A stretch of DNA of 64,000 bases from Microdochium bolleyi (Eukaryota > Ascomycota > Sordariomycetes > Xylariales > Microdochiaceae): assembly GCA_001566295.1 (NCBI GenBank), contig KQ964254.1:682001-746000 (forward strand), read 5' to 3'. The notes below the pieces were generated by a model. The model saw nothing but the letters and a program-made list of their open reading frames with translations. It ran no database searches and was not told where the DNA came from. A program made the translations under genes and the position numbers. Shown here in pieces: positions 11,696 to 22,400 of this stretch; within the stretch, counting starts at the first letter, position 1; every line of letters starts with the position of its first letter.

Positions 11696-14290
11696 ATGAG
11701 CCCGCAGTGGTGGCAGGACTGGTGCGAGACGCACCCAGAATTCTGCGATGCCGCCGCCGCTCGCTGGAAGCGCCTCCGGCCGTACCTGCCGCCCGTCAAC
11801 TTCATCACCCTGCACTACGCCTACTTCATCCTCGTCTCCCTCGTCGGGAGCGGCATCTTCTACGGCGCGTCGGACCCCCCGCACAGCGTCGGCTGGTGGG
11901 ACAGCTTGTTCCTCGTCGTGTCGGCCCTCACCGGCTCGGGACTCAACACGATCAACCTCAGCCAGCTCACCACCTTCCAGCAGGTCGAGCTCGCCGTCCT
12001 CATGATCATCGGCAGTCAGGTCCTCGTCTCCTACGTTACCATTGCCTACCGCAAGGGCGTCTTTGAGGACCGCTTCCAGGACCTCGTTGAGGCGGAACGC
12101 GCAAAGCGCAAGAGCAGCGCCCGCACACACAAGACGGGCGCCGCCGTCGGGCTCGCAGGCGCCATGTTTGGTTTGCAGGTCATGTCCTCCTTTGGCGGGG
12201 CCAAGGCTCGCGAGGCTGCCGAGAAGGACGCGGCGGAACTGGAGCAGCAGCTGCACCACCACCACCACCACCAGCACAACCCAGCCTCCCCGGTCTCGAG
12301 GAGAGAAGGTGCCTCGCCGCTGGCAAAGACACATAGCGACGGGAGTGCTGCTGCAGATGACCACATCACCACGGGTAGCCCAGTACAGCATCAGCAACGG
12401 ATCGGATTCCTGGAGCCCATCCGCGAGCGTGCTCCGGCGGACGCGAATAAGGACAGGCCGCAGTCGGCCACGACAGGACACTCCATCTACGCCGTTCACA
12501 GCCGCCCACAAGACCACCCACCATTGAGACGCCGCGCGCAGACTGGCGACCCCAAGATCTCCACCACAACCACGACCGAAGATTTCAACGTACAGACGTT
12601 CCTCAAGCAGGAGAAGCACAGCATCGGGCGTAACGGCCAGTTCTTCAACCTCTCCGAGGAGAAGCGCGAGTATCTCGGCGGCGTCGAATACCGCGCTCTC
12701 AAGTTCCTGTCGCACTTTGTGCTTGCCTACTTTGTGCTGTGGCAGGTCTTTGGGGCCATCGCACTCGGTGCGTGGATGTCGGTCTACGCTATTGACACCT
12801 CGGCCGTCAATGCCCAGAACCCTTGGTGGGCCGGCATCTTCCTTGCCATATCGGCTTACAACAACGCCGGCTTCACACTGCTGGACGCGGGCTTCATACC
12901 GTTCCAGTCGTCGTACTTTTTGCTCACCGTCGTGGCCGTGCTGTCGCTTGCGGGGCCCGCTGCGTTCCCTGTCTTCATGCGGCTAATCATCTGGACCATG
13001 TCAAAGCTCATGGAGATGTTCGCGTGGAACAAATCCGACGAGTACGGCATCTGGAAGGAAGGGTTCGACTTTATCCTTAAGTTCCCCCGTCGCGTATATA
13101 CGAGCTTGTTCCCCGCACGAGACACGTGGATGTTCGTTGCCACGTTCGGCACGTTCGTCATGGTCGATTGGGTGCTGATCCTGGTTCTCAGCATCGGCAA
13201 TCCAGTCATGGAAGCGATACCTCTGGGGCAGCGCATATTCAATGCTCTCTTCGAGGGCTTCTCGATCCCATCCGGAGGCTACGCCATCTTCCCTGTTTCA
13301 AACATGTACTCGGACGTGCTTGTCCTGTGGCTCGTCATCTTCTACACTGCAGCGTACCCGCACATCATCACCATGCGTAAGACCAACGTCTACGAGGAGC
13401 GGTCTTTGGGAATCTACGAGGGCGACCACACCGAGATCGAGCAACTGCACTCCGCGTCGAGCAGTCTCTTCGATGTGGACGGGGCTATCGCTGCCGAAGA
13501 CGGGCTCCCTGGTCTTCCGGTCACTGCGAACGACAACTGGGACACCGCCTCGCGCGCAGGGTCCACGAAATCCATCAAGAAGCTCTACGCCGTCGGCCGC
13601 CGCGGCACCGCCTTCATGGGCCGCCAGCTGCAGCGCCGCATGACGGCCTTCCAGGGTGTCGGCGTCGCCCCCATGCCCCGTACCACTATGAACACCTCAC
13701 CTCCCACTCTCCTCTACACGACCAACACGAACAACACGAACCCGCGGTCCTCCGGTGTGGGCCCGGGTCTGCGCCGCTCCGCTACGATCGACTTCTCCAA
13801 CAAGGCGACACCCTCGATCCGCCCAGAATCCATCCACTCCCTGAACCGCCACGCCCCGACCACTGCCGCACCGAGCCTTGTCTCCCAGCAGGTCCGTGGC
13901 CAGCTGAGCTTTGACGTGTGGTTCCTCGGGCTGGCCCTTTTCCTCGTCACCCTCATCGAGACGCGCCACACGCTGGAAAGCCCTGTGGCGTTCAGCGTGT
14001 TCAACATCCTCTTTGAGATTGTGTCTGGGTACACTAACATTGGCATCAGCGTTGGCATCCCCGACCAGAGCTACAGCATGTCGGGCGGCTTCTACACGGG
14101 CAGCAAGATTATCATGGTTATCGTCATGCTCCGTGGGCGCCATAGGGGCCTGCCGGTCGCGCTGGATCGGGCGGTCAAGATGCCCGCGAAGAGACTCGAG
14201 GATCTCGAGGAGGATGATGCGGAGATCAGGAACAGCATGTCTTCTGCTGGCGGCGGGGACCGGATCCTGGGGCTGTTTGGGCGTGATTAG
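11696..14290 (+). CDS. trk1: Trk-type potassium transporter, 864 aa
   Basis: Intronless gene for a plasma-membrane K+ uptake protein of the fungal TRK family (four membrane-pore-membrane repeats). The four pore loops are visible: SALTGSGLNT (~76-85), AYNNAGFTLLD, FSIPSGGYAIF and SGYTNIGISVG near the C-terminus, each carrying the glycine that lines the K+ filter. Between repeats 1 and 2 lies the long hydrophilic cytosolic loop typical of fungal Trk proteins (~120-340), here with a short His run (HHHHHH). A second hydrophilic stretch precedes the last repeat. The C-terminal MLRGRHRGLPVALDRAV matches the conserved basic end of the family, so the gene looks intact. The ATG at 11696 starts the conserved N-terminal region and no upstream in-frame ATG is apparent. 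In other fungi Trk uptake is driven by the membrane potential set by the H+-ATPase. Confidence 0.95.
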   Translation: MSPQWWQDWCETHPEFCDAAAARWKRLRPYLPPVNFITLHYAYFILVSLVGSGIFYGASDPPHSVGWWDSLFLVVSALTGSGLNTINLSQLTTFQQVELAVLMIIGSQVLVSYVTIAYRKGVFEDRFQDLVEAERAKRKSSARTHKTGAAVGLAGAMFGLQVMSSFGGAKAREAAEKDAAELEQQLHHHHHHQHNPASPVSRREGASPLAKTHSDGSAAADDHITTGSPVQHQQRIGFLEPIRERAPADANKDRPQSATTGHSIYAVHSRPQDHPPLRRRAQTGDPKISTTTTTEDFNVQTFLKQEKHSIGRNGQFFNLSEEKREYLGGVEYRALKFLSHFVLAYFVLWQVFGAIALGAWMSVYAIDTSAVNAQNPWWAGIFLAISAYNNAGFTLLDAGFIPFQSSYFLLTVVAVLSLAGPAAFPVFMRLIIWTMSKLMEMFAWNKSDEYGIWKEGFDFILKFPRRVYTSLFPARDTWMFVATFGTFVMVDWVLILVLSIGNPVMEAIPLGQRIFNALFEGFSIPSGGYAIFPVSNMYSDVLVLWLVIFYTAAYPHIITMRKTNVYEERSLGIYEGDHTEIEQLHSASSSLFDVDGAIAAEDGLPGLPVTANDNWDTASRAGSTKSIKKLYAVGRRGTAFMGRQLQRRMTAFQGVGVAPMPRTTMNTSPPTLLYTTNTNNTNPRSSGVGPGLRRSATIDFSNKATPSIRPESIHSLNRHAPTTAAPSLVSQQVRGQLSFDVWFLGLALFLVTLIETRHTLESPVAFSVFNILFEIVSGYTNIGISVGIPDQSYSMSGGFYTGSKIIMVIVMLRGRHRGLPVALDRAVKMPAKRLEDLEEDDAEIRNSMSSAGGGDRILGLFGRD

Positions 14291-15064
14291 ACGTTGTGCT
14301 CGTGTTTCGACCAGTCACGTTCCATTTTCCGGTGCGAACCTGTACTGTGCAGAAACTTGACCAAGTAAGAGCACAGGCTGGTCTGACACCACATCTTTCA
14401 GGGCGATAGAGATTTGTACAGCCATAGCGTGGGCGTTATTCAGGTTCATTTGTTTCTTTTCTCATAGATTCTCCTCATAGCATGCAAAGACACCATGATT
14501 GCTCTGCTTCCTTGGCCTTGAGTCAGCACACCGTAGTCCGTCACTCTGTTTAGAGATGAGGGCGTCTCAATGAGACATGACAGCAAGCACAAGCACGTGT
14601 CTCGTAGACGAGGTTGCGTGATGGGGGAGGGGCCAAACATGCGGGCAGCCCGTCCTTGTCAGGGGCTCACTGTCTCCAGAAGTCCAATGGCGGCTCTTGC
14701 AAGGCGACAGCCGGGTGCCACAGCGGGGGAAGAACAACGGGCCGGCGTTGGGGAAGATTCCCCGCACGACCCTTGACACTTCAACAACACGGGTGTCTTT
14801 CGACCTGATTCAGACGGTCGAACGACAAAGATCAGCAGGGCCGGCATAAAGTGACATGTGGGGGATGCTCAGGAGCTCTGCCGCATAATGTAGGGTAGTG
14901 AGGGGCAGCCATGGACTGTCGTCGTCTTGTCCTGCCTGAGGTCTGATTCCTCCTCCTGTTTCTTCTGTCCTCTTTCCTGCTTCTTATCTTCCTTGCCCGG
15001 GCAGCTCGATTCACATTCCATCGAGACCTGGCTCAGCGCAGACATCACGCAGACATCACCCAAC
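14291..15064. other. Trk 3' flank and sulfatase 5' leader
   Basis: No gene supported. The last ~140 bp before the ATG at 15065 is a pyrimidine-rich leader open in the sulfatase frame but without an ATG. Confidence 0.5.
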
Positions 15065-17023
15065 ATGGCTCCCAAGCGCCCCAACTTCCTCATCTGCCTC
15101 GCCGACGACCTCGGCTTTTCCGACGTCGGCTGCTTCGGCAGCGAAATACACACCCCCAACATCGACAAGCTCGCAGCCTCGGGCATCCGCTTCACAGACT
15201 TCCACGCCGCGGCCGCCTGCTCGCCCTCGCGCGCCATGATCATGACGGGCACCGACCACCACATCGCGGGGCTCGGCAACCTCATTGAGTGGACAAACAT
15301 CTCGGCGCAGAACGACCCCAACGGCAACATGTCGACCGCCCCGCAGCGCGGCATGCCCGGCTACGAGGGCTACCTCAACGAGCGCGTCGCCGCGCTGCCC
15401 GAGATTCTCCGGGACGCCGGGTACCACACCATGATGGCGGGCAAGTGGCACCTGGGGCTCACGCCCGAGAGGAGCGCCAAAGCGCGCGGCTTCGTGCGCA
15501 GCTTCGCCCACCTGCCCGCGTGCAGCAACCACTACGCCTACGAGCCCCGGATGGAGGGCGAGGATCAGATCCCTGAGTTCATGACCATGAGCTACATCGC
15601 CCTGCACCAGGAGGACGGCGAGTACGTCCGCAAGCTGCCCGAGGGGTGGTACTCGTCGGACGGGTACGGGGACAAGATGCTGCAGTATCTCCGCGAGTGG
15701 AAGGAAGCCAAGGACAACAGCACTAGTAAGAGTGAAGAAGACGAACACAAGCCCTTCTTCGCGTACCTGCCCTTCACCGCGCCGCACTGGCCTCTCCAGG
15801 CCCCTCAGGAGTACATCCGCAAGTACCGCGGCGTGTACGATGCCGGTCCCGAGGCGCTACGCCAGCGCCGCCTTGCGCGGCTCAAGGAGCTCGGTCTGAT
15901 CGGGCAGGACGTCGAGGCGCACCCGGTGGTCGCGGACGAGGTCCCCGCATGGGAGGACCTGTCGGACGAGGAGCGCGCCAACTCGTGCCGCGCGATGGAG
16001 TGCTTCGCGGGCATGGTCGAGGCCATCGACGTCAACGTCGGCAAGGTCACGGCCTACCTCGAGGCCATCGGCGAGCTGGACAACACGTTTGTCTGCTTCC
16101 TGAGCGACAACGGGGCCGAGGGCGCCGCGTACGAGGCGTACCCGCTCGTCAAGAGCAGCATGCTGGGCCACCTGCAGAAGTACTACAACAACCACATCGA
16201 CAACCTCGGCAACGGGGACTCGTTTGTGTGGTACGGCCCGCGGTGGGCGCAGGCGGCCACGGCGCCGAGCAGGCTGTACAAGGCGTACACGACCGAGGGC
16301 GGGGTGCGTGTGCCGTACGTGATGAAACCGCCCGTGTCGTACCGTCACTGGTCTGGCGCCGGCCCCGGCGGCACCACCTCCCCATCCGCCTCCTCCACCT
16401 CTCCCGCGGAGGGCGACCACCACGCCGCCGACGACCTCGCGGGGACCATCACGCACCAGTTCGCCACGGTCATGGACCTCGCCCCGACGATCCTCGAGAT
16501 GGCCGGCGTCGCGCACCCGCACCCGACGTACCAGTCCCGCCCCGTGGTCGCGATGCGCGGCAAGTCCATGGTCCCCTGGCTCTCCTCGTCCTCGTCCTCT
16601 TCCTCCACCTCCACCCCTGCTCCCGTGACGATCCACGAAAAGGACTTCATCAACGGGTGGGAGACGTGCGGCCGCGCGGCGTGCCGCAAGGGAGACTGGA
16701 AGATCGTCTTCATCCCCCGCCCCAAGGGGCCCGAGAAGTGGCAGCTGTACAACCTGCGCGCGGACCCGGGCGAGGTGCACGACCTCGCGGAGCAGGAGCC
16801 CCAGCGGCTCCGGGAGCTGATGACCCTGTGGGACCAGTACGTGCTGGAGACAGGCGTGATCCCGCTGAGCCCGGAGCTGGGCGCGTGGATGGCCGCCATG
16901 GAGGAGCAGATGCCCGAGAACGCGTGGATCGAGTACGAGTACTGGAAGGACGGGGCCAGGGACGACCCGGAGCGGTTCACGCGGAAGATCCCGCGCTTTG
17001 AGCGGCGGGTCGGGGCGTTCTGA
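15065..17023 (+). CDS. Arylsulfatase, 652 aa
   Basis: Intronless sulfatase of the alkaline-phosphatase-like superfamily. It would hydrolyse sulfate esters and so help scavenge sulfur. The N-terminus begins directly with the metal-binding strand (PNFLICLADDLGFSDVG, D14/D15). The formylglycine motif C-S-P-S-R is at residues 52-56, with Cys52 as the residue oxidised to formylglycine. A GKWHLG motif follows near residue 138, and SDNGAE near residue 345 supplies the second Asp/Asn metal pair. The C-terminal KGDWKIV...WQLYNL strand is the family's usual last beta sheet. There is no signal peptide, so the protein is probably intracellular. The first in-frame ATG is at 15065; the open frame extends 46 codons upstream but without an ATG. 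It converges on the RTA1-like gene 330 bp downstream. The natural substrate is not visible from sequence. Confidence 0.93.
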   Translation: MAPKRPNFLICLADDLGFSDVGCFGSEIHTPNIDKLAASGIRFTDFHAAAACSPSRAMIMTGTDHHIAGLGNLIEWTNISAQNDPNGNMSTAPQRGMPGYEGYLNERVAALPEILRDAGYHTMMAGKWHLGLTPERSAKARGFVRSFAHLPACSNHYAYEPRMEGEDQIPEFMTMSYIALHQEDGEYVRKLPEGWYSSDGYGDKMLQYLREWKEAKDNSTSKSEEDEHKPFFAYLPFTAPHWPLQAPQEYIRKYRGVYDAGPEALRQRRLARLKELGLIGQDVEAHPVVADEVPAWEDLSDEERANSCRAMECFAGMVEAIDVNVGKVTAYLEAIGELDNTFVCFLSDNGAEGAAYEAYPLVKSSMLGHLQKYYNNHIDNLGNGDSFVWYGPRWAQAATAPSRLYKAYTTEGGVRVPYVMKPPVSYRHWSGAGPGGTTSPSASSTSPAEGDHHAADDLAGTITHQFATVMDLAPTILEMAGVAHPHPTYQSRPVVAMRGKSMVPWLSSSSSSSSTSTPAPVTIHEKDFINGWETCGRAACRKGDWKIVFIPRPKGPEKWQLYNLRADPGEVHDLAEQEPQRLRELMTLWDQYVLETGVIPLSPELGAWMAAMEEQMPENAWIEYEYWKDGARDDPERFTRKIPRFERRVGAF

Positions 17024-17353
17024 TTCACAACAAAGTGGGTGGGTGGGTGTGTATACAGCATGTTTTTATATACCAGATGAGTCTTGCATAGCAATGCCAG
17101 GCTTGCTGTTGATGACTTCTCGCCTTAACTCTATAATGATCGCCCTCTATACGGATATTGCCCTGTCCGCGGGGCGCGCTCCTCGACGCCCAAGTGGTGC
17201 AAAAGCCCACACAGCACAACCAGTGCTTTCAGCCCTCTACGCTAAAGATCAAACAAGTAATAAAAAAGGCAGAAAGAAGTCTCTAAAAGTCGTAAAGTGA
17301 TCTCTATCTCAAGAGAGAGAGAGAGTAGAAGGGGGCCATCTCATCATCTATCC
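17024..17353. other. Shared 3' region of convergent genes
   Basis: 330 bp between the sulfatase and RTA1-like stop codons. It contains short GA repeats near 17310 and must hold both polyadenylation regions. Confidence 0.5.
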
Positions 17354-18870
17354 TCAAACTCGACTCCCGTCCGCATCGCTGCTGCTGTCCACGACCCCGC
17401 CAGTGTGAGGCTTGCTGCCGCTACCCGCCGCGGCAGTGGTGGCGGAGCCATCGTCGTTGGTGCTGGTGCTGCTGCTTGGGGAGTGAGAAGAGGAGACGGG
17501 TGCTGTCTGGAACCCGTAGCCCGGGTGGGACACGTTGAGGCAGAACACGGCGAGCACCATCATGCTGTACAACGGGCGGTCAGCGTCAGTCCCCTCTCAT
17601 AGTAGTGCTTAGGTATTTGGCAAGTAGTAGGGGACAGGGCTGAGTGAGAGTGGAAGACAAAGGCACTCACCAAGACTCGAGCGCGATGAAGAGGTTCTCC
17701 TCGCGGAAAAACTGCGAAAAGTAGCCCTCGCTGAGCTCCTTGATGCGGTACGCGCAGCGCACGAAGACGAAGAGCGTTGCGAGGAAGAGGAAGACCATGA
17801 ACACCTTGAGCGAGCGGGCAAAGTGGCGCACGGGCTGCTTGGACCCGGCGGTCGTCGTCGTCGTCTTCTCGTTCTCCCGCATGCCCGTCGCGGTGGTCCT
17901 CCCGCTGCTGCCAGAGGACGCCGACGACGAGAAGAAGGAGGCCAGGAACCCGCAGCTCCGCAGGTAGTCGATGAACAGCAGGGTGAAGGCGACGAGGGTG
18001 ACGACCTGGAAGACGAGGCCGGCGAGGGAGATCTTGACGCCGCGGTTGACGGCGGACTCGGTGCGGGCGACAGAGGACAGGGCGCCGCCGACGGCCTGCA
18101 GGACCAGCGAGATGATGTCGCAGGGGATGAAGACCCAGTAGAACAGGCGCGGGTCGAAGCGGGACTTGGAGGGGTCGATGAAGTTGATGCTGCAAGAGGG
18201 TGGGTTAGGGAAGAGTCGTTTGTGGCGGTCTTACACATGATGGGCATCGGAGGGGGGCTATCTCGAGAGTCTGCAGCGGTGGTCCCTTGACATCACTGGG
18301 GGACGCTTGAAGGGAAAAATGAAGGATGTCCAGGGACGGATTGAGGATGACATACGTTTGTGAGAGAGTGATGTAGATGGCGGCGCAGAAGAACACGGGC
18401 GCCGTCGTCACGCAGACTGCGATCAGAGGACAAGTCAGCACATCAATCTCACGAGCCCGAACTTTGCCATTCCACAACATCTAGGCTTTTCTCCAGCCCT
18501 GGTTTCGCCCTGCTTTCTTCGGACCCTCCAGACCAACAATTAAAATAGAAGACGTACTGATCTGGACCAAGAACGAGATGAACCCGAACGGGTTGTCGTG
18601 CAGCATGAGGCGCCCGACATAGCCGACGATCTCATCGGCGCAGCCGAGGACGATGAGGGTCATGTAGCCCCATGCCGGGCGGCCCTTGCGCCAGAAGTAG
18701 ACGCCCTGGCACAGGTGTGCGAGGAGGGACAGGCCGAAGAGGGCGAGGAAGGCGGCATTGGCGGGGATGCTGGGCTGGTAGCCGACGACGGACCACTCGG
18801 GCTTGCACAGCACGAGGGTGCAGTTGGCGTCCGGGCCGAACGAGATGAGGCCCTTGGGGAGTTTCGACAT
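17354..18870 (-). CDS. RTA1-like seven-transmembrane protein, 367 aa
   Basis: Four exons on minus: 18870..18558, 18416..18356, 18189..17671 and 17564..17354. Introns use GTACGT/CGCAG, GTATGT/TGCAG and GTGAGT/TACAG, and the join closes at 368 codons. The product is a fungal RTA1 family membrane protein. Family members (Rta1, Rsb1, Rtm1, Pug1) are 7-TM proteins linked to lipid movement and resistance to toxic compounds. Seen here: an N-terminal lumenal/external segment with Cys residues (NCTLVLCKPEW), then hydrophobic segments such as ANAAFLALFGLSLLAHL and TTAPVFFCAAIYITLS, the RTA1-typical FYWVFIPCDIISLVLQAVGG, and a terminal segment split over the last intron (FIALES-C-MMVLAVFCL). A low-complexity cytosolic tail rich in Ser/Thr/Gly follows. 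A threonine-rich insert (EKTTTTTAGSK) lies between TM5 and TM6. The transported lipid or drug cannot be inferred. Confidence 0.9.
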
Positions 18871-18894
18871 TGCTGTTGTGTGGTGTGCGGTGCG

Positions 18895-18923
18895 TGGTGG
18901 TGGTGGTGGTGGTGGTGGTGGTG
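18895..18923. repeat. (TGG)n microsatellite
   Basis: About ten TGG triplets starting 25 bp upstream of the RTA1-like ATG. On the transcribed strand this is a CCA-repeat within the probable 5' leader. Confidence 0.85.
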
Positions 18924-21900
18924 TTTCTTAGTGAAAGGGTGTCGTCACCGTTGACGCACGCTAGAGGTCGCTCCCGCTCGCGGTGCTCTGGAGGCGCAAG
19001 AGACACAACTTTGTCGTCGCAAAAGGCTGTCAAAGGTCGTGGCTTAGGTGTGTGACTGGCGGAGGATGTCGAGAGGTCCGAGTCAGCCTCCGAGCTGGGT
19101 GTTGAGGGGGCCAGTTATAATAATCAATCCTCGGCCTGCAGGGTGTGAGTTGCAGGCATTACAGACAGCCATGAACAAGCCTTGCCAGGCTGCCGAGAGG
19201 CACCGGGGCCAAGACTTGGTCCTGCGCGCGTGGCAGAGGGCGGGCAGACAAGTCCCGTCCTCCGGGGCCACGGCCGCGGGCACCGGCCTCGTCTGGGACC
19301 GTCCCATCAGCCAAGAGAGAGTGTGCTGCTGCATATGGAATCGGCCCAGATCTGGATCGAGACAAGGGGCTGTAGACCATGCAGAGCAGGACCCCCCTCC
19401 CCTGGCCCCAGCCCAGGGCTGATCCGATCCCGAGCGCCTGGTGTGGGAATGCGAGAGCTGATTCGTGTCGGCCGCAGCACACAGGCAGCAGCTTATTGTC
19501 GACACACCACGACGGCCGGCAACTCTCCGGGCGCCCAATGGCGGCAACGAGGCCCCCGAGCCGTCGTCATTGCTCAGGCTGCGCAGCACAGAACCGAACG
19601 GCATTCCAGTGTCCTCGGGTCCCGCGACAGCACAAAGATTGCGTTTCTCAAGCCTCATCCCCACTGGGCGGAGCCAGCTTAGCTCTGCCTCTGGACACCC
19701 GGGTCCCGCGGCTGCTGTGGGCCATGACATGATCGGCCTGCAATAGCGCCGGTCCTCCGGGAGCCGGCTGCCCTGGTGGTGTCTGGCTGTCTGTACTCTG
19801 TTCCCCATCGGCAAGCCACCCATCACACATCCACGGGCCCAAGCCACAAACCCTCCACCACCGTTGTTCGTAGGTATATAAAGCCGGGGAACCCCCCCCT
19901 ACCCTACCCTCTCCCTCGACATCTTGACCCTACGACGCACGAGCTGAGGGCCGGGGCCAGGGGCCCGTCAATGATTCAAGGGGCGAGGGCGCTCGACTGG
20001 CTGAGTGAGCATGGTGATTGGGTATCTTCCATGGTTAAATCATACTCTTACGCTCCCACGTGGTGTTTTCCCACAGTCGAATACCTGCAATTTCCGTTTT
20101 TGGTCGTCCTTCAACGGCCTCCTAAAGTCGGCCCGACGCAGATTGCCATATCGTCCCCGCATGAAATCGAAGCTAGATATTGGTCATGTTCCGAGACTGC
20201 GCATCCATGAAAGCTTGCTTTGTCTTGACAAGCGGCTGGCCTCTGTCACGATCACACCCCGTGGGATGAGCCCCATGCTCCCGGTAGGAGAACCCGTGAT
20301 GTTGATACGTGGAGCGACGAGTGGCATCATGTGCGGGACAACGAGGACAGAGCCTACACGAGCCCTCGATGCACGCGCTTGTCCCCTGGGCGAGGCTTGA
20401 CATCTGCACAATATCCAGCGGCCTGGCCTGTACGTCTGTCTCCATGCACGAGTTGCGAGCCCCATCGGGATGAGAGGGGATGAGCAAAGCGCTGAGCTGC
20501 CTGCACGCTTTCCAGCGCCAGTTGTCTTCAGCAGAGAACATCAGACCGTGATTTGTCGAATGCAGTTACTTCGTCGACGAGATGCAAACCCAATTGCATC
20601 AGTTGCTGTCAGAGGCCGTCTCGTGTGTTGTCCGACCTGCGTGTTGATGGCAGCTAAGGTCATCGTAAGTACTTGGTGGACGTCGCCGGTGATCCATAAG
20701 TCCTGCGGCTCACGTGGCATTCCGGTGCTGCTACAGCCTCCCATGCGAAAAGCTCTTGTATCCACTTCGCCAGTTGAGGATGTCATCTCTCTTCGAGGTC
20801 CTTACGAGCTCTGCCGATATCCTTCTTGGCTCTTTTCTTCTGAGCCTGGTCGCGTGGCCAGATCCATATCCATGTTTTCTGCGTGGTCGTCCTATGCGTT
20901 GCCTTGTCCTTGTCTCCCGGGACATTACCCCGGGCGGCAGAAGTTGTGTGAGGGTTTCGAGCATATGTCGGGCGTGCGGACCGCCAACCCTCTCAAGACG
21001 TGATTTGCCTGAGCCAGACGGTGTGGCGTTGGTGGTTTGGGTTCGCCGTGAGATGCTGTCGTGTTTGGTGTCGAGTCTGGCTCGAGCGCGTGACCTGTTG
21101 TTGGCTCTCTTCCACGTTTCATCTCGGCAGCCTTCGAGTCCACACTTGGCGGTGAAGAGTGTTGGGAAAGGCTCTGAGGTCTCGATGGCCCGCTCAGGGC
21201 AGGCTGGCCTGCATGTCGAGCTTGATTGCTGTACGTTGTCGTCGCGAGGGAACGCGAAGACGGCGACGCGAGGGCTTTGCCTGTCGTCGCTGTGGCCGAG
21301 CAGTGAGCAGCTTGCTAATCGGACAAAGGTCTGACATAGCAGTCTCTTTCCGTCCGTATCTGTGTTCTTACCACATGATCTTCTTTGCCTCTTGAGCCAT
21401 GGGTAGTATTTCTGCTCTCGTGGATTTTTGTCATGGGGGTGGGACAAGGAGCGGACGATCTGGATGCCTTTTTCGCATTCGTGCCAAGTACTTGCATGCG
21501 TGTCAAAGCCCTCTGACAGAAAGCCGCCTGAGAGGGAGTCGTGTAGCAAAACCCAGTCAACAACCCAGGGATGTCGTGAACCACAAAGCAATTTGGTGCC
21601 TCTCCTATATATGTCGAACTCTTTGTGCATCGACCTCACTAGACATTGGTCACCCACAACAGCGAAGCCCGATGGCCTAGAGCGCAGAGCAGCGACATTA
21701 CAATTGCTTCTGTCTTTGAACACACGGGACTCATAGAGTGGTGTTCGTCCGTGGCGGAGGAAACCAGCAGGGGGTAAAGGGGAGATGAGGCCATGGTTGC
21801 ACGGCCGGTGATCACTGTTGCGTGGCTCAATGATGCCGATTTTCACGCACTCATTAGCGCTGCCAAGATTGCATTCTGTCAGGTTTCGGACCTAGATAGT

Positions 21901-22271
21901 ACCAGTTCACGTACATTTATTGTGTGGTGGGATCCAGTTGTCACCTTGACCTTCTCCTTTTGTGGACAACATCAGTCCGGATTAACACCACCTCCAACTC
22001 GGGCGTTTCCGAGTCCGCTTGTGGTGCCTTGAAAGTCATGTACACGTCGGCTTCGTGAAGAAAGGGTTATGAAAAGGCAATTTGAAACAAGGGAAGTCGA
22101 GAACCATTCCCTCAATAGAAACAGCCATGCGCAGCTCCACCAGACTGGGTACGTGGGTTTTCCAGTGGGAGACATGCACAACCACTGTGCTATGGCTATA
22201 TATATCGCTCTAAGAGCCGGCTGTTTCAACGACAACCCTTGACGGACAGTCCAACTGTTCTCAAGCCAACT
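18924..22271. other. 3.3 kb gene-poor stretch
   Basis: No gene is firmly supported. The longest open frame (20731..21846, minus, 371 codons) begins with GTG, has its first ATG about 70 codons in, is rich in Arg/Ser and shows no motif. A good TATA box (19875) has no convincing gene behind it; see findings. Confidence 0.4.
19875..19883 (+). promoter_or_regulatory. Orphan TATA box
   Basis: TATATAAAG followed by a C/T-rich stretch typical of fungal transcription starts. The first ATG downstream (19971) opens only about 80 codons without recognisable features. Confidence 0.3.
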
Positions 22272-22373
22272 CCCTTGGTGGTGTAGTTGGTTATCGCGTC
22301 AGACTGTAATTGTTCTTCCCTCACGGGAATCACCATAATCTGAATGTCACCGGTTCGATTCCGGTCCGAGGGA
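22272..22373 (+). tRNA. tRNA-Tyr (anticodon GTA) with intron
   Basis: Acceptor stem CCCTTGG (22272-22278) pairs with CCGAGGG (22366-22372), followed by discriminator A. C1-G72 is the expected eukaryotic tyrosine identity pair. The T arm is ACCGG-TTCGATT-CCGGT. The anticodon stem TCAGA/TCTGA encloses a loop with GTA at 22306-22308. An intron of about 28 nt (22310..22337) sits at the canonical 37/38 position, as expected because eukaryotic tRNA-Tyr genes normally carry one. The mature length is about 74 nt before CCA. The D arm is compact with a G-T pair. The A box (region after GGTGTAGTTGG) and B box (GGTTCGATTCC) are present. Confidence 0.93.
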
Positions 22374-22394
22374 ATACCACGGACACGTTCCATC

Positions 22395-22400
22395 TTTTTT
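22395..22400 (+). terminator. Pol III terminator of tRNA-Tyr
   Basis: Run of six T on the coding strand, 22 bp after the tRNA 3' end. Confidence 0.8.

Noticed and set aside
14927..15064. 46-codon N-terminal extension of the sulfatase
   Set aside because: It begins with TTG, is Cys/Ser-rich, and the conserved sulfatase strand starts directly after the ATG at 15065.
19083..19847. 254-codon minus-strand frame
   Set aside because: Overlaps equally open plus-strand frames; Cys/Ser/Arg-rich with no family resemblance.
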